DNA of 52,315 nt, from assembly GCF_001879695.1 (NCBI RefSeq), contig NZ_MNBL01000176.1, positions 1 to 52,315 of the forward strand, written 5' to 3'. The DNA is from Nioella sediminis. Lineage in GTDB: Bacteria; Pseudomonadota; Alphaproteobacteria; Rhodobacterales; Rhodobacteraceae. Positions 8,801-16,980 of this stretch are shown here, piece by piece. Made by a program: the position numbers and the translations under genes. The notes under the pieces were generated by a model. That model ran no database searches, had not been told where the DNA came from, and saw only the letters and a program-made list of their open reading frames with translations. Positions within the stretch are counted from its first letter, which is position 1; every line of letters begins with the position of its first letter.

Positions 8801-9682
8801 ATGCCATCCGGTGATCATTCTGGGTTCAGCCAAGTGTACATCACCAAGGACGTTCATGGTTCGGTGGCTTCGACTCTTGCCCGTGCCGGCACCGGAACAG
8901 CAGAAATTGATCCTGCCTCGCTGGAGAGGCTTCTGACGACATCAGATGAAACGATTTGCGTTATATGGGATCAGCCGGATCGGGAGATTTCTTCATTTCT
9001 GGCAGACGGGCGGGATCCGTCAGCCGTCATTGAGGATTGGTGCAGGCGCCATGATGCCATTATCGAGCTGTTCTTGCTGCATCTGGATCGGATCAGGCTC
9101 GTCGATGCGGCAACGCTGTCACCCATTGCAACAAAGGACGAGCTAGCCTCTTTGGCCAGCATTCTTCAGGTTCCAGGCTTCCACATCTCGGAAACGGATA
9201 GTGGAGAAACGGGTTCGGTGCTTGCCCGACTTGTCGCAGCTTTGGCGGCATCAAAAGAGGATGTTCTTGGCTCGACGATATCTCAAATGGAGAAGCATAG
9301 CCTGACACCCGTTGCGAAACGGCGCAGCACGGGTGAGCTTCTTACCGAAGCCGCATCTGAGATTGCAAAATCGAAGGAAGAGAATGCAATTAGTCTCAGG
9401 CAGAAAGAGCAGGCGGCTCGAGATATGGAGCGGGCCTTTGCTCGTGCACTGAGCGACCTGCGAACAGAGGCAGGGGCGCGAAAATCGGAAAGCGATGCAC
9501 GTGATGCGGCAGAGACGCGATTAGAAGCCGTGATACAGGAACGCAATGCAGCTATTGCAGAGCTAGGGTCACTTCGTGCTTCGCTATCATGGCGCATCAC
9601 GCGGCCCTTGCGGTTTGCCCGGACTCTGGTCCGCGGCTTCCGTCATGTTGAACGGCCCGGGCAATCAGATGATGATCGCTAG
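8801..9682 (+). CDS. Coiled-coil protein with SWRITRPLR tail, paralogue of the one at 412-1677
   Basis: A 293-residue protein of unrecognised function. Its N-terminal 180 residues are alpha/beta, residues about 180-260 are coiled coil, and it ends with SWRITRPLRFARTLVRGF and a short charged tail. The N-terminal segment TICVIWDQPDREISSFLADG, then IEDW, then a helix and strand aligns by eye with IVLVTDSAEDAVARAIASG, then MEDW, in the protein at 412-1677. The W-helix-strand-P pattern also recalls the C-terminal half of sulfotransferases, without any P-loop. A TTG at 8714 could extend it by 29 low-information residues. The ATG at 8801 is preferred. It directly follows the sulfotransferase gene and may work with it. 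Confidence 0.7.
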   Translation: MPSGDHSGFSQVYITKDVHGSVASTLARAGTGTAEIDPASLERLLTTSDETICVIWDQPDREISSFLADGRDPSAVIEDWCRRHDAIIELFLLHLDRIRLVDAATLSPIATKDELASLASILQVPGFHISETDSGETGSVLARLVAALAASKEDVLGSTISQMEKHSLTPVAKRRSTGELLTEAASEIAKSKEENAISLRQKEQAARDMERAFARALSDLRTEAGARKSESDARDAAETRLEAVIQERNAAIAELGSLRASLSWRITRPLRFARTLVRGFRHVERPGQSDDDR

Positions 9683-9724
9683 GTCGTTTGCCAACGTCTC
9701 GACCGAAATAGAGAGCGGTGTCTA

Positions 9725-10744
9725 ATGGTTCGAATCTTTGTTTATGGGGGCTATCGAAACCGGCAACCGCTTGCATATGCTCCGATCCGCGAAAGATTAG
9801 GGAATCGGGTCGAACTTGTGGACAATCTGCAAGACGCACAGATCCTGACCGTCAGTCACCATAAGGATTTCGAGCTGTTCGGAGACAGAATATTCGAGTT
9901 TGTAAAACAGTATCCCACGCTTAAGGTTGTTCTGCTCTCGGAAGAGCCCTTTTGGGATAGTGTATGGATGCCCAACCCCTTGGCGCGTACCCAATCATTC
10001 AAGGCCAGTTCCGGCGAATTTCCTTTCACCGTCATCAACCATCATACCTCGCCGGTGTTCTCGGCAACAAAGATTCCCTACTTCCTACTTACAGATCCGC
10101 GTTACATTGCAGGCTATCAACCTCGTCTAGACCGCAACGCAGGCATGACGGCGGCACAATGGCATAGTCATTTCCAACACGCGCAGATCGATGCTGCCTT
10201 TATCGGCATTCGCAGAACGGGACGCCTGCTTTCACCTGCATTTCCTCAAGCGGATCTATTTGCCTTGTCGGTTTTTCGCAGCGAATTTGCTGCGGGCTGC
10301 CGCGGCGATCGAATTGTCAGGGAAGGCCAGGGCTGGACAAACGGCCCCAAAAGGCAGGATCTGAGCGACTGGCATGCCGACAAGCTCAGCCGGTTTGACC
10401 TGCAGTGCCGATATCTGTCCGCATTCGAAAACACCCATCAACCAGACTATGTCTCGGAGAAGATATTTGATGCGTTTGCAGTGGGGGCGATGCCGCTATA
10501 TTCCGCATCGCCTGCGCATGCAGTGCACCGGCTTGTCGGTTCTCGTGGGTGGGTCAACTACTACGATCAGATGACCCCTGTGCCATCAATGGACGCGTTG
10601 GAACCTGTTTCGCTACAGACATGTGGCGATTACGCGGCCATCCAATCGCAGCTAGCCCAGCTTTTTGCCGAGAAGGGGAATGTCGAGCGTGAGTATGAGC
10701 GTTTGTGCTCGTCACTGGTCCAAGAGTTGAAAACCGTCTTTTAG
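9725..10744 (+). CDS. Glycosyltransferase family 10 (fucosyltransferase) protein
   Basis: A predicted alpha-1,3/1,4-type fucosyltransferase of 339 residues that transfers fucose from GDP-fucose. The diagnostic element is at residues 234-259: FENTHQPDYVSEKIFDAFAV followed by GAMPLY. It matches the GT10 donor-site signature (FEN, YvTEKi, aG, Pvy). The N-terminal half is a variable Rossmann-type acceptor domain. No signal peptide or membrane anchor is visible, so it is likely cytosolic or peripheral, like bacterial GT10 enzymes. gmd and fcl in the same island make its donor, which supports the assignment. The start ATG is at 9725, and an imperfect hairpin follows the stop, suggesting this is the last gene of the island. 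Confidence 0.85.
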   Translation: MVRIFVYGGYRNRQPLAYAPIRERLGNRVELVDNLQDAQILTVSHHKDFELFGDRIFEFVKQYPTLKVVLLSEEPFWDSVWMPNPLARTQSFKASSGEFPFTVINHHTSPVFSATKIPYFLLTDPRYIAGYQPRLDRNAGMTAAQWHSHFQHAQIDAAFIGIRRTGRLLSPAFPQADLFALSVFRSEFAAGCRGDRIVREGQGWTNGPKRQDLSDWHADKLSRFDLQCRYLSAFENTHQPDYVSEKIFDAFAVGAMPLYSASPAHAVHRLVGSRGWVNYYDQMTPVPSMDALEPVSLQTCGDYAAIQSQLAQLFAEKGNVEREYERLCSSLVQELKTVF

Positions 10745-10763
10745 TCAGTGCCGACGTTCTTAG

Positions 10764-10797
10764 GTGTTTCAAGCCGTTGATGAGAAGCTTCAAACAC
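10764..10797 (+). terminator. Imperfect hairpin after the fucosyltransferase gene
   Basis: An 11-bp stem with one mismatch (GTGTTTCAAGC, 10764-10774, against GCTTCAAACAC, 10787-10797) is followed by TTTCC. It lies 20 bases after the stop of the last polysaccharide gene. The T run is short, so termination is plausible but not certain. Confidence 0.4.
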
Positions 10798-10859
10798 TTT
10801 CCATGCCCGCAAACTGTCGTGAAGGCCTTCCCGCCGCGGCTGTCCGAAGTGAAAACCCC

Positions 10860-10887
10860 TTGAAAGCCTATATCGCGGACATATCTT
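10860..10887 (+). promoter_or_regulatory. Candidate sigma-70 type promoter for the mrp operon
   Basis: TTGAAA (10860-10865) and TATCTT (10882-10887) are separated by 16 bases and lie 117 bases upstream of the first mrp gene. The pair is a reasonable but unproven match to the -35 and -10 consensus. The rest of the 10745-11003 gap shows no gene. Confidence 0.3.
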
Positions 10888-11003
10888 AACCGAACCAATT
10901 GGATAAGGCCGACCGTCAGAGGCGCGACGATAACTCTCCGTTGCAATGAGTTGCCGCGCCCGGTACGTGTTGGCCAGATAAATTAAAGGGACAAGGACAT
11001 ACC

Positions 11004-13862
11004 ATGGGTCTTGGGGGGACTCTCCTTCTTCTCATCGCAGTAATGCCCTTCGCCGGGGCGCTGTTGCCGGGTTTGATGATCCGGGCTGGGCGCAATGTCT
11101 GCGCGATCTCGACGGCAGTACCGACATTTCTGGCGCTGACGATGCTCGTCGTTCTGGCGCCCTCAGTGATGCAGGGTGACGTGGTTCAGGCCCAGATCGA
11201 GTGGCTGCCGCAGCTCGGGCTGTCCGCCTCGTTCTTTCTGGACGGTCTTGGGCTTCTCTTCGCGGGGATGATCCTTGGGGTTGGCCTGCTGATCACGCTC
11301 TACGCACGGTTCTACCTGTCGGGCGAAGATCCGATGGGACAGTTCTATACCTATCTTCTGCTGTTTCAGGGCGCGATGCTGGGGATCGTGCTGTCGGACA
11401 ACATCCTGCTTCTGTTGATTTTCTGGGAACTGACCTCGCTGTCGTCCTTCCTGCTGATCGGGTTCTGGAAGCACCTGCCAGAGGGGCGTCAGGGCGCGCG
11501 CATGGCGCTGGCGGTTACCGGCGCGGGCGGGCTTGCGATGATCGGTGGGATGCTGATCCTCGGCAATATCGTGGGCAGCTACAACCTGACGGATATCCTG
11601 GCCGCTGGCGATCAGATCCGCGCCTCCGAATGGTATCTGCCGGCGCTTATCCTGATCCTTCTGGGCGCATTTACCAAATCCGCGCAGTTCCCCTTCCATT
11701 TCTGGTTGCCTCACGCCATGGCGGCACCCACGCCCGTTTCGGCTTACCTGCACTCTGCCACGATGGTGAAGGCCGGCGTGTTCCTGCTCGCCCGGATGTG
11801 GCCGGCGCTCGCGGGGACTGACGCGTGGTTCTACATCGTTTCCACGACCGGGCTTGTGACAATGGTTCTGGGCGCGCTCATTGCGCTGTTCAAGGATGAC
11901 CTCAAGGCGCTTCTGGCCTTCTCGACGGTCAGCCATCTCGGTCTTCTGACCATGCTGCTTGGCTTCGGCACTCAGGCCGCAGCCGTGGCTGCCGTGTTCC
12001 ACATCATCAACCACCTGACCTTCAAGGCCGCGCTCTTCATGACCGCGGGGATCGTGGATCACGAGGCCCATACCCGCGATATCAAGCGGCTTGGCGGGCT
12101 GAGGCACCTGATGCCGATAACCTTCCTCATCGGAACTGCTGCGGCTCTGTCGATGGCAGGCATTCCGCTGTTCAACGGGTTCCTGTCGAAGGAGTTGATG
12201 CTGGAAGAGGCCTCTCATACCGACTGGTTCGGCAGCGCCTATGCGGTGCCGGTCATGGCCACGATCGGGGCGCTTCTGTCGGTCGCCTATTCGCTGCGCT
12301 TCATCTCTCATGTCTTCCTCGGTCCGGTGCGTGATGACTATCCGCACAAGCCCCATGATCCGCCCTTCGGCATGTGGGCCGCACCGGCGCTGTTGGTGGC
12401 GATGGTCGTTATTATCGGGGTTGCGCCCTTCCTTGCCGAAGGGATCGTGACCGCCGCAGCCAATGCAGTCACCGGCGCGGACCTGCATCCGCATCTGAAG
12501 ATCTGGCATGGGTTCACACCCGCGCTGTGGATGTCTGTCATCGCTGTGGCGGGCGGCATTGTCCTTCTGCTGCTGCACAAGCCGCTCGACAAGCTATGGA
12601 TCGCCGCGCCACGGCCCGAGGCAAAGGCCATTTTCGACCGGTTGATCGCGGGTCTTGTCTCGGCATCCCGCGCGATCACCGAGATCGGCCACAATGGCGC
12701 AATCAGCCGCTACCTTGCGATATTCACGGCAAGTTCCGTGGCCCTGGGATGGGTTGCCTATTCCTCCAGCGGTCTGTCGGCCCCGACGCGAGAGCTGCTG
12801 CCCGTGTCACCGGTGATTTTCGTGGGCTGGGTCATGCTGATCGTCGCAACGCTGTCTGTCGTGACGATGCATCATCACCGCTTCCGGGCGCTGGTTCTGA
12901 TCGGGATCATCGGCCTGTCGATCTCTGCCGGGTTCGCTTATCTCTCGGCGCCCGATCTGGCGCTGACGCAGATCTCGGTCGAGACGGTCACCATCATGCT
13001 GCTGCTTCTGGCGCTGCATTTCATGCCGAAGATCACCCCGAAGGAAAGCTCTGCCGGACTCAAGCTGCGCGACGGTGTGATCGCGCTTGGGGCGGGGGGC
13101 GGCGTGGCCGCGCTGGCCTATGCATTCCTGATGCGCGATATCGAGACGATTTCCGACTATCACCTTGCCAACAGCTACGAGGGCGGCGGCGGCACCAACG
13201 TGGTCAACGTTATCCTCGTTGATTTCCGTGGATACGATACGTTCGGCGAAATCATCGTATTGGGAATCGCGGGGCTGGTGATTTATGCAGTCATGCACGC
13301 GCTGCTGGACGGACCGGCGGCGCGGCGGCTGAAGAACACCGACTATTCGCATGACCGGTCTCGTGACCGCCACCCGATGATGATGGTCGTCGCCACCCGC
13401 GTCATGATGCCCATTGCCATCGTCGTGGGCGCCTACATCTTCCTGCGCGGCCATAATCAGCCCGGAGGCGGCTTCGTCGCTGGCCTGGTGATCGCAATCG
13501 CGCTTCTGATGCAATACATGGCTTCCGGCTTTGCCTGGACGCAAGAACGTCAGCGGATGGAATACCATACGATGATCGGGCTTGGCGTCGTGATTGCGGG
13601 CTTGACCGGTGTCGGATCGTGGCTCTTCGGGCGACCGTTCCTGACCAGCGACTTCACTTATATTCATCTGCCACCGATCGAGGAATTCGAGGTTGCCACA
13701 GCCATGCTGTTCGATCTCGGGGTGTTCCTGACCGTTCTGGGCGGGGTCATGCTGATGCTCTACAGCCTGAGCAGGATTGCCCGCTTCGCCGGTGAGACAG
13801 TGAATGTCGATCCGATGGACTACGACCCGGCGGATCGGGTCCCGGACGAGGAGGAGCGCTGA
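11004..13862 (+). CDS. mnhA: Na+/H+ antiporter subunit A, fused with subunit B
   Basis: The large subunit of the Mrp/Mnh/Pha multisubunit cation/proton antiporter in the inner membrane, 952 residues. Residues 1 to about 780 are the NuoL-like A subunit, with the conserved Glu in FWELTSLSSFLLIGFW and the Lys-containing KSAQFPFHFWLPHAMAAPTP, which are proton-path residues in this family. The last ~160 residues, from about HPMMMVVATRVMMP through GHNQPGGGFVAGL, are the MrpB domain. The size equals a typical A plus B, so no separate mrpB is expected, as in other proteobacterial PhaAB-type systems. The operon continues with C, D, E, F and G at overlaps or gaps of a few bases. The likely role is Na+ and pH homeostasis. 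Confidence 0.95.
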   Translation: MGLGGTLLLLIAVMPFAGALLPGLMIRAGRNVCAISTAVPTFLALTMLVVLAPSVMQGDVVQAQIEWLPQLGLSASFFLDGLGLLFAGMILGVGLLITLYARFYLSGEDPMGQFYTYLLLFQGAMLGIVLSDNILLLLIFWELTSLSSFLLIGFWKHLPEGRQGARMALAVTGAGGLAMIGGMLILGNIVGSYNLTDILAAGDQIRASEWYLPALILILLGAFTKSAQFPFHFWLPHAMAAPTPVSAYLHSATMVKAGVFLLARMWPALAGTDAWFYIVSTTGLVTMVLGALIALFKDDLKALLAFSTVSHLGLLTMLLGFGTQAAAVAAVFHIINHLTFKAALFMTAGIVDHEAHTRDIKRLGGLRHLMPITFLIGTAAALSMAGIPLFNGFLSKELMLEEASHTDWFGSAYAVPVMATIGALLSVAYSLRFISHVFLGPVRDDYPHKPHDPPFGMWAAPALLVAMVVIIGVAPFLAEGIVTAAANAVTGADLHPHLKIWHGFTPALWMSVIAVAGGIVLLLLHKPLDKLWIAAPRPEAKAIFDRLIAGLVSASRAITEIGHNGAISRYLAIFTASSVALGWVAYSSSGLSAPTRELLPVSPVIFVGWVMLIVATLSVVTMHHHRFRALVLIGIIGLSISAGFAYLSAPDLALTQISVETVTIMLLLLALHFMPKITPKESSAGLKLRDGVIALGAGGGVAALAYAFLMRDIETISDYHLANSYEGGGGTNVVNVILVDFRGYDTFGEIIVLGIAGLVIYAVMHALLDGPAARRLKNTDYSHDRSRDRHPMMMVVATRVMMPIAIVVGAYIFLRGHNQPGGGFVAGLVIAIALLMQYMASGFAWTQERQRMEYHTMIGLGVVIAGLTGVGSWLFGRPFLTSDFTYIHLPPIEEFEVATAMLFDLGVFLTVLGGVMLMLYSLSRIARFAGETVNVDPMDYDPADRVPDEEER

Positions 13863-13863
13863 G

Positions 13864-14229
13864 ATGGAGATCATCGTTGCAAGCAGTATCGGCGTTCTGA
13901 CAGCGGGAGGCGTGTATCTTCTGCTGCGCCTCCGGACCTTCCCTGTCATCCTCGGGCTCGCCCTGCTGTCCTACGCGGTGAACGTCTTCCTGTTCGCCAG
14001 CGGTCGGCTCGCCACCAACCTGCCGCCCGTCCTGTCGCCCTATGGCGACGCCAGCTACACCGACCCGCTGCCCCAGGCGCTGGTGCTGACCGCGATTGTT
14101 ATCTCCTTCGGGATGACGGCGGTGCTGGTGATGATCGGGCTTGGCGCGTTTCTGGAAGCGGATAGCGACCGGATCGACATGGAGCCGGAAGAGAACGGCG
14201 CAGACGCCGCAAACGAGGGGTCCGCGTGA
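13864..14229 (+). CDS. mnhC: Na+/H+ antiporter subunit C
   Basis: A small NuoK-like membrane subunit of the Mrp complex with three predicted membrane helices and 121 residues. It reads MEIIVASSIGVLTAGGVYLL, then helices around LGLALLSYAVNVFLF and LVLTAIVISFGMTAVLVMIG, with PLPQALVLTAIVI characteristic of the family. The tail is acidic. The ATG at 13864 lies one base after the stop of subunit A. Earlier in-frame starts would run 20 residues back into subunit A and are rejected. Its TGA overlaps the ATG of subunit D, which indicates translational coupling. Confidence 0.95.
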   Translation: MEIIVASSIGVLTAGGVYLLLRLRTFPVILGLALLSYAVNVFLFASGRLATNLPPVLSPYGDASYTDPLPQALVLTAIVISFGMTAVLVMIGLGAFLEADSDRIDMEPEENGADAANEGSA

Positions 14230-15776
14230 TGCACTGGATCATTCTGCCGGTCGTCCTGCCGGCCCTGCTTGCCCCGGTCATCGGCTTCGTGATGCGCCAC
14301 GACATCACGCTGGCGCGCATCGCTTCGGTTGCGGGCACGGTGCTGTTGCTGGCCATTGCCCTGGGCCTTGCCTACATGGCCGCCGATGGCACGACCCATG
14401 TTTACCGGCTTGGCAACTGGCCTGCGCCGTTCGGCATTGTTCTGGTCCTCGACCGGCTGTCCGCCCTGATGGTCCTTCTGACCTCGGCGCTTGCGCTGAT
14501 CGTGCTGATCCACGCCATTTCCACGGGCTGGGACGCGCGCGGCCGACATTTCCATGCGCTGTTCCAGTTCCAGCTCATGGGTATTTGCGGCGCTTTCCTG
14601 ACCGGGGACATCTTCAACCTGTTCGTGTTCTTCGAGGTCCTGCTGATCGCGTCTTACGGGTTGATGATCCATTCCGGCGGCAAGGACCGGATGCGTGCGG
14701 GGCTTCAATACGTGGTCATGAACCTGGCTGGCTCGACGCTGTTCCTGTTTGCCCTTGGCACGCTCTACGCCTCTACCGGGACGCTGAACATTGCCGATCT
14801 CGCCCTTCGCGTTCCCGAGATCCCGGCCGAAGAGGCCGCACTGGTGCGCGTTGCCGCGATCCTGCTGATGATCGTCTTCGCGGTGAAGGCGGCGCTGTTC
14901 CCGGTGCAATTCTGGCTTCCCGCATCCTATTCCAACGCGCCCGCGCCGGTTGCCGCGCTCTTTGCCATCATGACCAAGGTGGGCGCCTACGCTATCTTGC
15001 GGGTCCACACCACGGTGTTTGGCCCCGGCAGCCCCGGAACCGAGGATCTGGCTGGTACGTGGCTTTTCCCGGCAGCCATCGTGACCATCGCCCTCGGGGC
15101 GTTCGGCGTTCTTGGCGCGCGGCGCCTGATGCCGCTGATCGCCTTCTCTGTCGTGGGGTCCATGGGCACCTTGCTGGTGGCGGTTGCCGTGTTCTCGACC
15201 ACCGCCACGACAGCGGCGCTGTATTACATGGTTCATTCGACCTTCGCGGCGGCCTGCCTGTTCCTGATTGCCGACCTCGTCGTCACGCGCCGGTCAGGGG
15301 ATGCGCTGCAACCAGAGCTGCCGACACGGCAGAACGGCTTGTTCGCGGCCCTGTTTTTCGCAGCGGCCATCGCTATGGCCGGTATGCCACCGCTGAGCGG
15401 GTTTCTGGGAAAACTGCTCGTTCTTGACGCGATCAGAGAGCCCGGTCTGATTGGATGGGCCTGGTCCGCGATCCTGATCGGGTCGCTCTTGACCATAATC
15501 GGGTTCGCGCGTGCGGGCAGCGTCCTGTTCTGGAAATCCACGGCGATCACCGTCCCCGACGCCGAAGATGGTGAAACCGAAGACAGCGCCGCGTCGATCC
15601 AGCCGCCTCTTGCCACGGTGGGGCAGGTTGCCCCCGTCATGCTTGCATTGGCCGTATTGGGGGGGCTTGCCATCTTCGCTGGTCCTGTCTCGGCCTATCT
15701 CGACAATACGTCAGCCCAACTCTTTGATCGCGCGGGGTATGTCGAAGCTGTCCTGAGCCCTGTGGAGGAGCGCTGA
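14229..15776 (+). CDS. mnhD: Na+/H+ antiporter subunit D
   Basis: The NuoM/NuoN-like antiporter-type subunit of the Mrp complex, 515 residues with about 14 membrane helices. The conserved Glu lies in FNLFVFFEVLLIASYGL, and the Lys lies in the segment KAALFPVQFWLPASYSNAPA, both family hallmarks of the proton channel. The ATG at 14229 overlaps the subunit C stop, while a GTG at 14226 would only add one residue. Subunit E begins four bases after its stop. It is expected to pair with subunit A as the ion-translocating core. Confidence 0.95.
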   Translation: MHWIILPVVLPALLAPVIGFVMRHDITLARIASVAGTVLLLAIALGLAYMAADGTTHVYRLGNWPAPFGIVLVLDRLSALMVLLTSALALIVLIHAISTGWDARGRHFHALFQFQLMGICGAFLTGDIFNLFVFFEVLLIASYGLMIHSGGKDRMRAGLQYVVMNLAGSTLFLFALGTLYASTGTLNIADLALRVPEIPAEEAALVRVAAILLMIVFAVKAALFPVQFWLPASYSNAPAPVAALFAIMTKVGAYAILRVHTTVFGPGSPGTEDLAGTWLFPAAIVTIALGAFGVLGARRLMPLIAFSVVGSMGTLLVAVAVFSTTATTAALYYMVHSTFAAACLFLIADLVVTRRSGDALQPELPTRQNGLFAALFFAAAIAMAGMPPLSGFLGKLLVLDAIREPGLIGWAWSAILIGSLLTIIGFARAGSVLFWKSTAITVPDAEDGETEDSAASIQPPLATVGQVAPVMLALAVLGGLAIFAGPVSAYLDNTSAQLFDRAGYVEAVLSPVEER

Positions 15777-15779
15777 GCC

Positions 15780-16271
15780 ATGCTGACCCGTCTCATCCCG
15801 CATCCGCTTCTGAGCCTGACACTCATCTTCGTCTGGCTAGGGCTGGTGAACACCTTCACCCTTGGCAACCTTATCCTCGGGTCGGTCTTCGGACTGTTCA
15901 TCCCGATGTTCACCGCAGCCTACTGGCCCGACCGTCCCAGGATCGCCCGGCCATTCAAGGTCGCGGAATACATCCTTGTCGTGCTCTGGGATATTGTCGT
16001 GGCCAATGTGCAGGTGGCCTTGATCATCCTGTTCAAGCCAGAGTCGAAGATTCGCTCGCAGTGGATTCCCGTTCCGCTCGACCTTACATCGGCCGAGGCA
16101 ATCACCGTGCTGGCGGGCACGATCACCATGACTCCGGGCACGGTATCCGCGACGCTTGCCGCAGATGGCAGTGCGATCCTTGTGCATTGCCTGCACACCG
16201 ATGACCCCGATGCTGTCCGTGACGAGATCAAGACCAGATACGAACGCCGCCTGATGGAGATATTCCCATGA
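15780..16271 (+). CDS. mnhE: Na+/H+ antiporter subunit E
   Basis: A 163-residue membrane subunit of the Mrp complex. Two or three N-terminal hydrophobic segments are followed by a soluble C-terminal domain with TITMTPGTVSATL, a motif typical of MrpE. The ATG at 15780 follows GGAGGAGCGC upstream of the preceding stop. The stop overlaps the ATG of subunit F (16268). In this family MrpE is needed for full complex assembly rather than for ion transport itself. Confidence 0.94.
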   Translation: MLTRLIPHPLLSLTLIFVWLGLVNTFTLGNLILGSVFGLFIPMFTAAYWPDRPRIARPFKVAEYILVVLWDIVVANVQVALIILFKPESKIRSQWIPVPLDLTSAEAITVLAGTITMTPGTVSATLAADGSAILVHCLHTDDPDAVRDEIKTRYERRLMEIFP

Positions 16272-16537
16272 TCGAATATGCCCTTACCTTCGCGCTCGGT
16301 TGCTACGCCTTGGCCCTGTTGCTGAATCTCTGGCGTATTGCCATCGGCCCGGACGCGGCCGACAGGATCCTGGCCCTTGATACCATGGTGATCAACCTGA
16401 TCGCCCTCGTGGTGCTTTATGGCGTATGGCACAGCACTGCGATCTATTTCGAGGCCGCGATGCTGATCGCGATGGTCGGCTTCGTCTCAACCGTTGCCTA
16501 TTGCCGCTTCCTGCTGCGCGGCGACATCATCGAATAG
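16268..16537 (+). CDS. mnhF: Na+/H+ antiporter subunit F
   Basis: A small 89-residue subunit with three predicted membrane helices. RIAIGPDAADRILALDTM is the characteristic conserved loop of MrpF. The ATG overlaps the end of subunit E by four bases, and subunit G starts ten bases after its stop. It has normal length for the family and the same high-GC codon use as the rest of the operon. Confidence 0.94.
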   Translation: MIEYALTFALGCYALALLLNLWRIAIGPDAADRILALDTMVINLIALVVLYGVWHSTAIYFEAAMLIAMVGFVSTVAYCRFLLRGDIIE

Positions 16538-16547
16538 GACGACAGAT

Positions 16548-16922
16548 ATGAGCATCGTCGCAGAAATCCTCGTCTCTTTCGCCCTCGTCGTGAGTGGTAT
16601 CTTCGGGCTGGTGGGGTCCTTCGGTTTGGTCAAACTCAAGAACACGCTGCAGCGCCTTCATGCCCCGACCAAGGCCACCAGCCTAGGTGTCGGCGGCGTG
16701 CTGATCGCCTCGATGCTCTACTTCTACGCCAAATACGGACAGGTCTCGTTTCACGAGCTTCTCATCACCCTGTTCCTGTTCCTGACGGCGCCGATCACGG
16801 CGAATTTCATCGCCAAGGCGTATATGGCACGCAACCTTGGCGATAAGGATGTTCCGGAGACCACCGGAGATTACGGTTGGTCGATCTATGACGATCCGCC
16901 GAGCCACGGTTCGGACCGTTGA
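16548..16922 (+). CDS. mnhG: Na+/H+ antiporter subunit G
   Basis: A 124-residue membrane subunit with three helices. The segment FGLVKLKNTLQRLHAPTKAT is the MrpG hallmark. The ATG at 16548 follows GGACGACAG. Longer in-frame starts would run back into subunit F and lose family similarity. It is the last gene of the operon. The next gene is convergent, and the 58-base gap contains no clear terminator. Confidence 0.94.
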   Translation: MSIVAEILVSFALVVSGIFGLVGSFGLVKLKNTLQRLHAPTKATSLGVGGVLIASMLYFYAKYGQVSFHELLITLFLFLTAPITANFIAKAYMARNLGDKDVPETTGDYGWSIYDDPPSHGSDR

Positions 16923-16980
16923 CGTAGAATTCAGGCCAATGAGGCCGAAAGCCTGCCCATAGCGATGTAAAGCGCACTGC

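Noticed and set aside
9725-9760. GGTTCGAATC resembling a tRNA T-loop
   Set aside because: It is the start of the fucosyltransferase gene, and no acceptor or anticodon stems can be formed around it.
16923-16980. Terminator between the mrp operon and the convergent glycosyltransferase gene
   Set aside because: Only a 4-bp GGCC stem and no T run could be found, which is too weak to report.
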